Source: Chromera velia
Taxonomy: Eukaryota; Sar; Chromeraceae
DNA length: 58,483 bases
Direction of reading: 5' to 3'
NCBI GenBank assembly: GCA_018398765.1
Contig: JAHBMJ010001527.1
Span: 52,685-111,167, forward strand
Below are positions 1 through 10,808 of the stretch, one piece after another. The notes under the pieces are model-generated. The model was not told where the DNA came from and searched no databases. It worked only from the letters and a program-made list of their open reading frames with translations. Position numbers and translations under genes: made by a program. Numbering within the stretch: the first letter of the stretch is position 1; the number at the start of each line of letters is the position of its first letter.

Positions 1-912
1 TTAAGGTACATCAGGTACAGTGTGAAACTATCCTATTATACTATCCGATAGTATAATGTACTATCCTTTCAGCAACTATGATTCAAGTCACCACATGGGT
101 ATGTGTTGGCCCGACACCACAGGGACTTCTCCTCTCCTGTTGCTCGAGTTCGAAACCACACATGAACCAGAGTAAGAAAATATACTCAGCCCCTCCACTA
201 GCCCAGAATTTTCCTGGTAGGCCGTCATATCTGCATGTCGTGCTGCTTGTTTCACGCTTTGCCGTGCGTGCACAAGGGACAGGATTTCATTAAGAACCTT
301 CTCGTCAACATTAAGAACCTTCTCTGCCTTGTGTTCAGTGGGGACTCTGCCGTCGAGAAATACGTTTCGTTCAGTGTTCCTGTGTTGAGTTCCTTCATCT
401 TCCTGCCTTTTTGGCTGCTCCTTGCCCTCTTGAGGAAACAGGATGTTTGCTTTGAGCGGTCGCTGTCATAGAGACTCCAAAAATGGTTCTGCATACGTTC
501 CTTTTCTGAACTGTGTGTTTCAACATTTTCTTTTGGGGGTCAATTCGGACTACAAAAGGAGCTTGTCGACTGTTTTTTGAGTTTATTTAGCGTTTTTTGC
601 TCCTCATGCCTGGTTTATGCACGTGTGCATGGGTGCATGCATGCAGGTCTGCAACTTCATCCCGTGAGGGGTCACTCCAGCCGTGCATGGCCATTGTGCC
701 ATGGAAGGGCCTACATCGCACTGCACGTACTTATGAACCATTGGTTCACGTTTTGATCATGAGCTGCCAAAAATTCATTTATAAGCAAAAAATCTTCTTT
801 TAAGGGGCGAAAACCCCCCTAAAACTACGCTAAAACCCCCTTTAAAAACCATAAAATTCACTTTTCAAAGAGGCTCTACCAAAAATTCAAGAGTGCGTGT
901 AGTGTGGCCTGC
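1..912. other. Intergenic, no gene recognised
   Basis: I see no convincing coding exon. Bases about 30-68 hold overlapping palindromic ACTATCC/GGATAGT-like words, resembling the GAATAGT clusters near 18.9 and 23.2 kb. Bases 805-855 hold C-rich and A-rich runs just ahead of the J-domain-like ORF. Confidence 0.5.
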
Positions 913-1308
913 ATGTCGGCGCCAACTGATGTACCAACAACGTTGGTAGGTGTTCGCCGTCTCTTGGGTGCCCCCCCGACCGTAGGAGTTGAGGGCTTCT
1001 TGTCGATGGTTGGGGAGACTCTTCTGAAGGTGCACCCAGACAAGCGTGCACAAGGAATGACAGCACCAGCGAGTCATAAGCTCGATAAACTTTGTCTTGC
1101 CCTCACAGCGGGACGGGAAGTCCTGGAGACCCAGATCAGATTCTGGAGGGAGATGGAGACTTTGGAGAGAGAGGTGGAGGAGGCAGCAGCGAGGCAGATG
1201 TGCAGTAGGCAGCACAGGAACGGTTTGCTGCTCGGTTTGGCGAGCTCTGGCAGGAAGGGATGGAGGAGGAGAACGAAGACACAGGGGACCGCTATGAGGA
1301 AAGAGTAG
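913..1308 (+). CDS. J-domain-like (DnaJ-type) small protein, single open frame
   Basis: The first ATG at 913 opens 131 codons ending in TAG at 1306-1308. Residues about 8-65 resemble a J-domain. A helix-I-like stretch (RRLLGAPPTVGVEGFL) is followed by a helix-II/loop with the diagnostic HPD triplet (LLKVHPDKR). A helix-III-like segment (KLDKLCLALTAGREVL) matches the usual end of the domain. A short charged, probably coiled segment (EMETLEREVEEAAARQM) and a basic tail follow. J-domains stimulate the ATPase of Hsp70 partners through HPD. The usual Tyr/Asp of helix I is missing and the loop after HPD is longer than average, so this may be a divergent or degenerate member. The antisense frame is also open over 214 codons, but its composition looks like a shadow. 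Neighbouring exons cannot be excluded, so the gene ends are provisional. Confidence 0.5.
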   Translation: MSAPTDVPTTLVGVRRLLGAPPTVGVEGFLSMVGETLLKVHPDKRAQGMTAPASHKLDKLCLALTAGREVLETQIRFWREMETLEREVEEAAARQMCSRQHRNGLLLGLASSGRKGWRRRTKTQGTAMRKE

Positions 1309-3520
1309 ACCCCTTATAGTAGAGAGGGAAGAGGGACTTGGAGAAAAGGCAGCATTGCCATTGGCGGTAGCGGGGGGGGGAACGACGGTCCAATCTGGGG
1401 CGGAGGCACTGATGGGGGCCGCATGCATCGTGGCCTCCAAGGTGGCGGACCAGGAAAAGGCCGGCGGGAAGAAAGGAGGAAACGAGAGCAGCAGGGGGAA
1501 GAAGAGCACATGAGGGGTCGCTCAGGCTCTAGGTAGGGTCACTCCGGCCCCCTTCAGAATCTTCAGATATCCCGGAGATCATGTCCAAAGGGCGCGACAG
1601 TGTGTCCAAAAGGGAACGGATGTTGTCACCACATGCAAAGGCTTCGAGTACTTCTGTTGAAGCTATGAGGAGATCACACACATCGTCTTTATTATACAGG
1701 ACCTGTGTGGACGCATTCCCTCCTTAGTAGTCCGAAGCTACGGCCCCCCTAAAACCAGACATCTCCTTAAGCCCGTCTACCTCGTCTCATTTGACTGTTG
1801 AATTGCAGCAAGCCTCACATGCATAGACAAAGTCTTGGGGTTTGTCGATCTGAAGGAGCTCTCGTGCTTCTAAGAACAGAAAAGTACAATCAAAGAGCTC
1901 TTGCAGAAAGATGCCGAGCCAACAGAGGGGATCCTTCAGAGTTCTGGAGCTTCTTCATCTTCTTTATCTCCCAGTGGGTCTACAGGGGCCGGTCATAGCG
2001 GTATCAAGACGGGACGGGAGATCAGCTCGGCGGCAACGGCTGCTGCTACTGGGGTGAGACCCTCAAGGTCTCATTCTATTGTTGTCTCCCTTCTAATTAG
2101 TCTCTTCGACAGTGTAGTCCCACAGTTTCCAACCTCAAGATGGTGGTGCCTTTATGTAAGTGCACGCTTCGGCAGCTTGTCCTGTACTTATTGCCCGAGG
2201 GCAGTATCAGCAGCAGCTCCGGCCCCTGCCGTAAGTGAGCATTGACTCGTGTTGATTCTATTTCAGTGCCAGAGCTGCGCAGGAGAGAAAAGAGAGGGCT
2301 TCGTTAGAATTTTTAGTCTTGCCGTCCTGCACAATAAAACAGAGCTGATGGAAGTGATATACAGCAATCCAAACTGCCAAGCAATCCGTCTGGTCATCAT
2401 TTCAATTCATCCAGTGAAACTGGTGCCCACGTTTGATGACGAAATCGATGCCCCATGCTGCTGGGAGGCGGTGCCCACACAGTCCTCTATCAAGAAGAGT
2501 GAGTGATTTATGTTGAACGATTGTTTGGTCGGATTGTGAATGCAATTATGATTTAAAAGCATGCGATTGAATGGAGCTTCTCGGTTGGGTTTTTTATAAT
2601 ATTAATCAGATTCACAATTCTTACAAATGGCTCTAGAGTTCTTTGCAAATGGCTCTTATTTTACAAATTGAATGTAAAATTAGCTTTGCTAGTCATACTT
2701 TCTATCCATGAGACTTTTTCCCCTTTCTCGCTCTACCTCATTACAATACATCAATCCATCTAATACGTGCATATCCTTTATTTGATCTTCTTGACTGCAG
2801 ATTTCGTCAAGAGCTGCATTTTCCAGGAAGACCAAGACATGGGTAGTGGAGAAGTACAAGCATCATCCTTTCTCCTGAATGTGCTGCATATAATTATATG
2901 CGGGAGCTAGACGAATGAAACGTATGCATCAGAAAAGAGAGAGGTCCGGTTTTTTTGTTTCTTTCTTTTGGAGGATTTTTAACGACAAAGAAGCGTAATA
3001 AGCTTAAACAATCCTATATCCAGCTTCTGTTGCTATGTTCAAAAGTTGTTGCACTTCAGTGGTCAGTCGGTGCAAAATAGAACGACAAACTGCGGAACAA
3101 TACAGAAAATTTACATTAACTCAAACGGGATAATGCCACTGAGGGTGGACAAAGAAGAAAGACAGGAAGACTTGACGTAGTTAGAACTACAAGCACTATA
3201 ATATGTATGACTCCACTATTCCGAGTCAAGTTAGTTTAAACATCTAACTCTAGATCTAACTCTTTATCGTTTACAAGAAATCGACCTCCAAAGTTTTCTC
3301 AAAACTGACATCAAAATAAGTTATTTTAGCTTTCTAAATTAGTTTCAATACTTTGGTTTACCATTCTAAATCTAGTTCTAAATTAGTTTCAGTTACTCTA
3401 CTATATATACAGTACTTTATCTTATTGATCTGTTTTACTAAAACTTACATGGAGTATACAATTATTATGATACGTAATTATACAAGTAAATTATGATTCT
3501 TGTTTCAAATCTTTGTATCT
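1309..3520. other. No gene recognised; becomes AT-rich after 2520
   Basis: Short open frames (for example 1901-2245 and 2249-2506, both +) have no recognisable domain and no consistent splice context. From about 2520 the base composition turns strongly AT-rich, with no open frame of note up to the TIR element at 3521. Confidence 0.45.
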
Positions 3521-3735
3521 CGGCAGTGATTTATGCGATAATGGACCCTATTTGGGGCTTTCAGATGGTAAAAAAATTAAAAAACACTTTGTATAGCAAA
3601 ATTAAGCCTATATATAGTATGGTTATGACTTTTTTAACATTTTTAAAGGTTTTTTACACATTCTAGCTTGTTTAGAAGTTTATATATTTGCCTTAAAAAA
3701 GCTTTAAAAAAGGATTCTAACTATATAGGTGCCAC
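3521..3735 (+). repeat. Left terminal inverted repeat
   Basis: This arm pairs with 4160-4382, with scattered mismatches and one small insertion (about 10 bases) in the right arm. The shared tract includes GCCTATATATAG and AAAAAACACTTTGTAT. Confidence 0.75.
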
Positions 3736-4159
3736 ATAGATGAGGGCAGGTCCTCTGGAACGTAGGGGGAGTTCCTTGGATTCCCGGTGCCTGAGACTGG
3801 CAATGCACAGGATCAACAGATGGAAAACAACAACACAGATGACGAAAACAATGCACAGCTTATGTTTTTTGGTATTGCGGGGTTACTTACAACAGACAAT
3901 GTGCTTAATGGGGCACTGCATAGTAGATAGAGAGATCTGAGGGGGTGAGTGGGGGTGCCGGGTGGGGCGGTGGGCGGCGGCGGGGCCTCAGCGTCAGTGC
4001 AGGGGCTGAGTATACAATTCTGAAGGCTCATTAGATCTAAACATACAATTCTATGCGCCAAATGTTTGATAGATGCCGATGTTTTCATGGAAATACCCCT
4101 ACTAAGTAGCTAGCTTATATTTTTATCTCATGATGATTGCTACCTCCATAATATATATC

Positions 4160-4382
4160 TTGCCCCCATAGTTGGAAGACCTTTTAAAAGCTTTTTTGAG
4201 GCAAATATATAATCTTCTAAACAAGAAAGAACATGTAAAAAACCTTTAAAAATGTTAAAAAAAGTCTTAACTATGCTATATATAGGCTTAATTTTGCCAT
4301 ACAAAGTGTTTTTAATTTTTTTACCATCTGAGAGCCCCTTACATAGGCGAAATAGGGTCCATTATCACATAGGTCACTGCCG
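4160..4382 (-). repeat. Right terminal inverted repeat
   Basis: Reverse complement of the left arm. The outer end reads CACTGCCG on the plus strand. Confidence 0.75.
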
Positions 4383-4708
4383 GGATGCGTTGTTTACTGA
4401 TTTATCACTGGCATCTCTATTCACCTATATTCGAAAGCTATTCCTAAGCATATATTCATTTTTAATTTGAATAAATGATTTCATAATTTTAAATCATAAA
4501 TGAATTATATGAACTTCTCGTAGTAATCACTAGAGTTATCATTATTTTTACGCGGCAGCCATCATGACAATGATAGTCAAGTCTTACATCCTGTCTTAAT
4601 GGGCCAGATGCTAGGCCAAGTGGCAAATTAACGGCCGTTTGAGCTAGCGTTTGAGCAGACAGTCAATGCGTTGTTAGCCTAGGACTCCCCAGTCATTCGA
4701 TCACGCTG

Positions 4709-6273
4709 TCACATTCGTTCGTCGACGGCAGAGAAAACAGACCCCCCACTTGCATCCAACGTCTCTGCAGTGGCACTCGCAGCGTGGCCGTGACCGTCTC
4801 CTCCCGATGTTCCTTCGAGAGCAACACCCGCACTTCTCTTCTGTCCCTGTCCATTCGGGCGTCCTTCAACACAGGGCCCGCCATGCACAGACTGGCCCGG
4901 TGCAGCAACACTGTACGGAAAAAGAAAGCGGCTGTCTCCCTCGTGGACTGAGGGGTGTGAGCTGTGTGGCCAGACAGAGCCCTCAGACTGACCGTTCGGA
5001 TTTTGTACAAGCACGAGGGAACCTGTTGTTCCCCCCGCACAACTTATTGGGGGGGGAGGGGGGGGAGGTGGAGGGGGAGGGGGGAGACGGCGGCTGTGTG
5101 ATCCCGTGCTGGTCTCCCTCTGGCTCACCTCTGCTTGTCTCTGTTGAGGAATCTCGTCTCCCCTCATTTGTCTACCTGGAGGCCCCATCCCAGCGGCAGG
5201 AGGAGGAGGAGGAGCAGGGGGGGCGGGGGCAGGGGGGGGGCGCGGTAGCGCGGCGAGGCAACTCACGGGAGAGCTTTCGATAAAACAACGGCCAGGCTGG
5301 GGCTCCTCGACAGCCTGAATCGAATTATGCGAACCTCCTCCAAGGGCGCCTTCCCACAGAGAGGAGGAAGCAGGAGAGGCAGCATCGAAGCCTGCAACAC
5401 CCCCAAAGTCTAGACCCACAGGAACGCCATTTGTTTCTATCATGCCCGCCCCACTAGGCGTGGGAGAGGGAGCGGATTGACGGAAAAGAGGTGAAGGGTA
5501 TGCACAGGCTGCTTCATCCCTCTCTTCTCCTCCTCCTCCCTCTACTTCATGCATGGGTACGTGTTCCTCCTCCTGTGGTGCCTCCGTCAGATGACCCCCC
5601 TCTCCTCCCCCTTGGTCCTCTCCCCCTGTCCCCTGAGCACGTCCTGATTCCTGCTGTGCGTGGAAAGTCTGGAGATTCTCCTTCAATACCTGAGTGAATG
5701 AATTAATCAGTAAAGGATCGAGTGGAGGCATGAATATTCCCTCTCCTCCCTTTTACCAGACACGGAAACAGAAAGATCTAGACAGAATGCCGGACAGAAA
5801 AGAGATGGCATCTAGGCTTCTGCTCCCCGTTCATTCAATGCTCACATTCATTCATTCATTCATTCATCCAATCAATCAAAGCTGCATTCAACAATACATG
5901 CACGAACTGACCAATCAATCAACTTCCGTTTTGCTTCTGTTCTTCAGTCAGTCACGTCCTCTCTGGGTGAAGAAAACAAAGACAGAAAGAGCCCTACTTC
6001 CCTCCCCGCCTCTTGTGCGACAGACAACCAGAACGAAGTCTTTCCCTCTCTCTGCGCATGCCTGTGAAACAGATGGAGACAGAAAGAAAACACACAAACA
6101 AACAGACAAACAGACAGAAAGGAAGACCGACAAACAAACAGACAGACAGACAGACAGAGAGACAGACCCCCAGTTGTCTCTTCAGTTCCCGGTGCTCTCG
6201 CTCGACTCGTCGAAGCTCTAACGTTTGTTCCTGCACGACAGGCACACACGAACATGCACGAATGAGTTGGAAC

Positions 6274-6307
<34 letters not shown>

Positions 6308-6587
6308 GGAATTGAGGAAAAGACAGAGACAAAATGATGAAATAACAGAATCACAAAAACAATCTCTCCTTCGACGCCAAAGAGTTGCACACAAGCAAGC
6401 GACAGAGAAGGGAAGGAAGAAGGAAGCAGACCTTGTCCAGAATGAACTTGCTGCCGAGCTGCCTCCGGAACAGCTGAGCAAAAACAAAACGGGGACGGGG
6501 AACGAGGTCGAACCGGGGGGTGGTTCCTGGAGGCAGTGTGTACCTAGGGTTCATCTCTGCAATCATGCCACTGCACACACACACACA

Positions 6588-6653
<66 letters not shown>

Positions 6654-7544
6654 TGAAGCAGCAACACACGAGCATGGATTTGTTGACCATGCCATCGTCC
6701 ATTCAACACCAAGCACGTGATTGCTCAGACCACTGAAATTCCAGCACAAAGAAAGCAGTCATCCTTCTCACCGTCAACGCACCCGATTGATTCCCTCCCA
6801 CTCGCATTGAATCGAAGAACGGGAAAAAGAGTTCAAGCGGAGACTGCGACCAATCAAGCTTGTCCAGCCGGTTCGATCTGAAGAGGAGCACGTGTCACCG
6901 CCCCATGCCCTCTCTTGTTCACAGACGCCGATTTGACCTTAAGTCAGTCGGGACTCAGAACACAAAAAAAAAACAGAAAACAACAAAACAGACAGTGGCA
7001 GACGAGAGTGAGAGCGAAACCAACACAGATAGATGGGAGAACAGAGAGACTGTATGTTTCTTCTTCTTCTCCCTCCTTTTCTTCAGAACAGACAGGCAGA
7101 CAGACCGACAGAGAGACAGGCAGACCGACAGACCATCGGAAGGATCGGAGCATGGCCAACTCGAATGCTTCCACGTCCCCTGTGTTCCGAGGGCTCTTCT
7201 GCACGTCCTTCAACGATTTTCCGAAGAAGGGAACGCGGCCGTCCCAGAGGAAGAAGGCATTCGAGTAGCACACGCACTCCTCTCGGCATCTGCAGGCCTT
7301 CACGTGCTCTCCAAACGGAACGTCCAGACTCATCTTGTCGGTGTCGTTGCCCCAGGGGAACGCTGAAGGGTCGTTCTCCGCACAAATCAAAATCACCTGC
7401 AGCAGAAAATTAAGGAAGTGAATTAAAGCCGAAAGCCAAACAACGAAAGGGGGTCTTCGCTTTATCGTTCCTTTTGTGTCAATGGCTGCATGCCCTCGCG
7501 TTTCGACTGTAAGAAGGCACCTTCGGGTCGATATGTATATATAC

Positions 7545-7580
<36 letters not shown>

Positions 7581-8763
7581 GTGTGTCACTGTGTGTGTGT
7601 GTGTGACACTGTGTGTGTGTGCGTGACACTCTGTGTGTGTGTGTGTGTGTATGCATGAGAGGGCATTTGTATGTCGTCCTCTTTTTCTTCTTGCTTGTCT
7701 CGGAATCGTTCTGGCAAAGGAATGATGTCAAAAGAGTAGAAGCACAAAACTAGGCAAGACAGAGAGAAACAAGAACAAGAGACTTGCACATACACACCGA
7801 AAACTGTGGACGGGCACAGAGACGAGCGGGAAAGGGGACAAAGAGACAGCTCAGAGAAACTGCATCGTCTCTCTGGTGGGGCGGGAAGCTTTCTTTCTTT
7901 GTTCTCTCAACGCGCCCCACAATCCCGAACGAATCCGATCCCCCCACATACCTACCTGGGGTCCCCCTGAGTCGTTGAGAACAGTCATGATGTTGTGCAG
8001 TTCCTTCCGAAAGTTCCGCACGTACATCACCGGATACCCCGACACGTGGGACGTGCGTGCGTCAGGCAGGGTTTCCACGTGTCTCCCGAAAACCTCCACC
8101 TCCGCTGCGTCCGAGTCTGCTCTGTACTCTGACCAAAAACTCTTCACCAAACCCCACATGTGCGCAAACGTTCTCGCCAAATCGACCTTCCGCCTAGCCG
8201 GCTTGCCTGAAGAGAACTGCGCGCAAATCGCGACAGCCACTTTGTGGATGGCCTCTTTCATATTCACAGGCATTCCCCCTCCGAGATAGAGTCTCATATT
8301 CTCGAGAGACACTTTCCTTTCCTCCACAAGCTCATCCATGACCTGGTAGAAGTTCTCCTGAAAGAACTGAGACTCCACGATCGGACCCAGCAACATCGGC
8401 TCCTTTCCCAACTCCACCAGTCTCTCCAGAATTATCTGCTCACCACGGGCAAATGACACACGATGTGTTTCAGACACATGAGTAGAATGGGACAAACACC
8501 GGCAAAGGACAAAGACATACCTGCTTGGCGTGCTGCTGCATTTCCTGAATGAGGCTCTGGAGCTCTCCGTCCTGATTCCCCTCAGTCTGCTGTTCCTGTT
8601 CCTGCTCCTCTTCCTCTGCCTGCTGTTCCTCATCTTCTGCTTCTTCCTCTGCATCCTCCTCCAGGTCCCCCGGGCCCTCACCAACGAAGTCCCCTTGGAA
8701 GGTGTCGTCCATCTCCGTGGGCTGCTCGTCACTCAGAGGGTGGAGAGCATCGTCAACCTCCAT
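4709..8763 (-). CDS. Uncharacterised six-exon protein: acidic N-terminus, coiled coil, Pro-rich C-terminus
   Basis: Proposed exons on the minus strand are 8763-8521, 8435-7956, 7396-7134, 6543-6432, 6230-6168 and 5689-4709. All junctions are GT-AG and the phases agree, giving about 713 residues. Residues 1-81 are very acidic (runs of E and Q). Residues 82-241 look globular and helical (start IILERLVELGKEPMLLG, end VLNDSGGPQ). Exon 3 holds a Cys cluster (CRCREECVCY), which could bind metal or form disulphides. Exon 5 and the start of exon 6 are heptad-like (EQTLELRRVEREHRELKRQL). The tail is low-complexity, with a long proline run near residue 600. I recognise no family. The exon 3/4 junction is the weakest: it relies on a GTCTGT donor and a CCCTAG acceptor, and another exon could lie near 6890-6760. 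The intron between exons 2 and 3 contains a long GT microsatellite. The start is the first ATG of the acidic frame, and a GC-rich island lies about 310-460 bp upstream. Confidence 0.55.
6571..6652. repeat. (CA)n followed by (GA)n microsatellite
   Basis: Bases 6571-6627 are almost pure CA with one TA step, followed by GA repeats to 6652. The tract lies between exons 3 and 4 of the minus-strand gene. A similar shorter GA run sits at 6280-6303. Confidence 0.9.
7549..7651. repeat. (GT)n microsatellite with interruptions
   Basis: About 100 bases of GT, broken by repeated GACACT and GTCACT words. It lies in intron 2 of the minus-strand gene. Confidence 0.9.
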
Positions 8764-9073
8764 CTTGTCAACCGACACAAAGACTAGCTGATCGCGACTA
8801 GGACAGAAAGAAAATCAGGTGTCCTCTCACCCGCAACTTCTCATTTGATCTGACAGCGCCGGCCCCAAGTCAACGGATCCACAAGAACAGATGCGCACAG
8901 ACAAGTGATGCTAGAGAATGGCAGGCTCATTGCATGTTCGATCCGTCAGTCCTTGTTGCCAGCTGGACTCCTCTTGCCTCCACGGTCAGTGGCACGGTGA
9001 CCCTTGAACACTTTTTTCGCCAAAGTGCTGCTATGTGCTGCTGGAAGCACGAGTTGTTTTCGGTTTAAAGGCT

Positions 9074-9225
9074 TCCCGGCCCGGCGGCCGCGTGCCCGCG
9101 CGGGAGCGGCGGCCGCAGGGCATCGCGGCCGGCCGGGGCCGCCGGGGCCCGCGCAGGACCCGCGTGCGCATGGACGCGCGGCGGGCCATGGCGGGCCCGC
9201 ATACAGGCCGGGTTCCGAGACGTCG
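9074..9225. promoter_or_regulatory. GC-rich island, possible promoter core
   Basis: About 150 bases are composed almost only of G and C (CCCGGCCCGGCGGCCGCG, GGCCGGCCGGGGCCGCC), in sharp contrast to the flanks. The island sits about 310-460 bp upstream of the start codon of the minus-strand gene at 8763. Similar islands lie near 20.7, 26.9 and 41.7 kb. The promoter role is inferred from this repeated placement; no core motif such as a TATA box is evident. Confidence 0.35.
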
Positions 9226-10808
9226 AGAACCACCGAGTCAGAATCATTGCCTCAATTTGCCTCATGTGAGGAGATCACCTCCAGATGTTCGAATGTGCCT
9301 ACACAACTTTGGCACAGTTGCACCAGCGCCTCGACAGTATTGTCTCTCGTCTCGTCCCGCCTTATTATTCAAACTTGTGGCAAGCAGACTGAGGTCGTTT
9401 TAGAAAGAACTTCGGGGGGCCAGGGCGGAAGGAAAGAAAGATATGCCCTGCTGGCGGAAAGGCCCTGTTGTTCTTTGTTTTGTTTCTGATTGGGTAGAAG
9501 CTTGAAGAAGGAGGGAAGTGAGGCTGTAAGGACTCATGGCGATTTTTCGCCTAACGTCCCTTGCATGTGTCCTTTGTGGGCTGGTGGCAAGCAACCCTGT
9601 GGCGTCTGCTTCTGGTGCGTTTGGGGATGGAGGGGTGTCTGTATGTTGAAGAATGGTCGAATCAGTGCTATCACATTTCACCCCGTTTGTGGCCGTGTCT
9701 GCCCAGTCTACCTTCTAGATTCGCTGCCCCAAGTTTGGACCCTATCTGTCCACCCTTTTTTGTTTCTTCTTGTGCTTGAGGTCGTTCGTGCTTCTCTGTG
9801 CTCTCGGTCGATAGAATTCCGTCTCTGTCCTCTTCTGTCTTGGCAATATTTCCTTCCACGGTATCTGTGGCACTCAGGTGTCTGTTTAATCTCGTTGTCA
9901 CAGACATAGGATTCAGTGCCTTCCTTTAGACTGATTTTTCGCAATCTTCTGCTCAGAAAGTCCCCCAAACTAGACTCTCAGTCTCTTTCCTTTCTGCTTG
10001 ACACTGTCGCCCGTCTTGTCCAGCCGTCTCTCTTTCGCCATCAAAGCAGTTGAGAGTAAGCGCAGCAGTAGTCCGTTGGTTCGGGTGAGAGCGCAGTGTC
10101 GTGTGCTTTCGTCGGCTCACTGCAGCCTTTCTGCAACTCTCGACCTGTGATATGTTCCTTAGTCCAGAGATCGTTTGCGCCCAGGTGCTTGCTTCATTTG
10201 GAGCCCTTCAGCCGTTCTTTCTGCCTTCTGAGTATTGTCCACTGACGCACGCACTGGCTTTCCCACCTGTGTGCAGCCCTCCACCCCTCAGGCTCATGGA
10301 GGGAGCGGTCGGACGATAGGAAAGAGCATCTGAGCGGTATGTCATTATTAATAAGTAGATGGACAAAAGGGGGAAGCGGGACAGAAAGAAAGAGAACAGG
10401 ACGAAAAGCTACAGAGAGAGAACGGGAGGGGGGGGCTTTCAGGGGGTCGGATGGGAAAATTGGTGCAGATCAAGGTGCACACATGGAAGCACGGCAGGAG
10501 AGGGCAAGTGCGTGTTCTCTCCTCTACACATCCTTGTTGAATGAATGCCTTTGCATTGGGAGACTTATTCCTGGCAGGCAGACTCATTCTCTTGCTTGTT
10601 GCTGCCCGCCTGATTTAGCAGTTTCCATCCACTTTGATGCTGGGGAATGACACTATTTCTGTCATGCATGCATGTGTGTGCAGTTCCTGAAGGGGCGGGC
10701 TCCCTGTTCCTCCGTTCAACTGACAGGAGTGGGAGGGCGTTGGGATCTTCTGGGTCCCTCCGCGTTCAGAAACAAACAGAAGGAAGAAGAAGACGAGAGA
10801 CAAGGAGA
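9226..10808. other. Intergenic / possible 5' leader of the EF-hand gene, no gene recognised
   Basis: Only short open frames without domain similarity were seen. A pyrimidine tract ending TGTGTGTGCAG at about 10681 could be the acceptor of a 5'-UTR intron for the gene starting at 10809. Confidence 0.4.

Larger units (their letters stand above)
3521..4382. mobile_element. Non-autonomous DNA transposon with about 215-bp terminal inverted repeats
   Basis: Bases 3521-3735 reappear as the reverse complement at about 4160-4382. Both arms start CGGCAGTGA, continue to ATAATGGACCCTATTT, and share the run TTTTAACATTTTTAAAGG. The core of about 420 bp is much more GC-rich than the arms and encodes no transposase. 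A short plus-strand frame in the core (about 3778-3929) reads like a protein fragment rich in N, D and Q, so the element may carry captured DNA. No target-site duplication is evident. The family is unassigned; the long arms suggest a foldback or MULE-like element. Confidence 0.75.

Noticed and set aside
865-1509. 214-codon minus-strand frame opposite the J-domain-like ORF
   Set aside because: Its Ser/Pro/Leu-rich composition follows from a purine-rich plus strand. No domain is visible, and the plus frame has the J-domain pattern.
5944-6390. Several overlapping Ser/Leu/Val/Cys-rich frames
   Set aside because: They are translations of CA, GA and AGAC microsatellites. Only the short coiled-coil exon at 6230-6168 looks coding.
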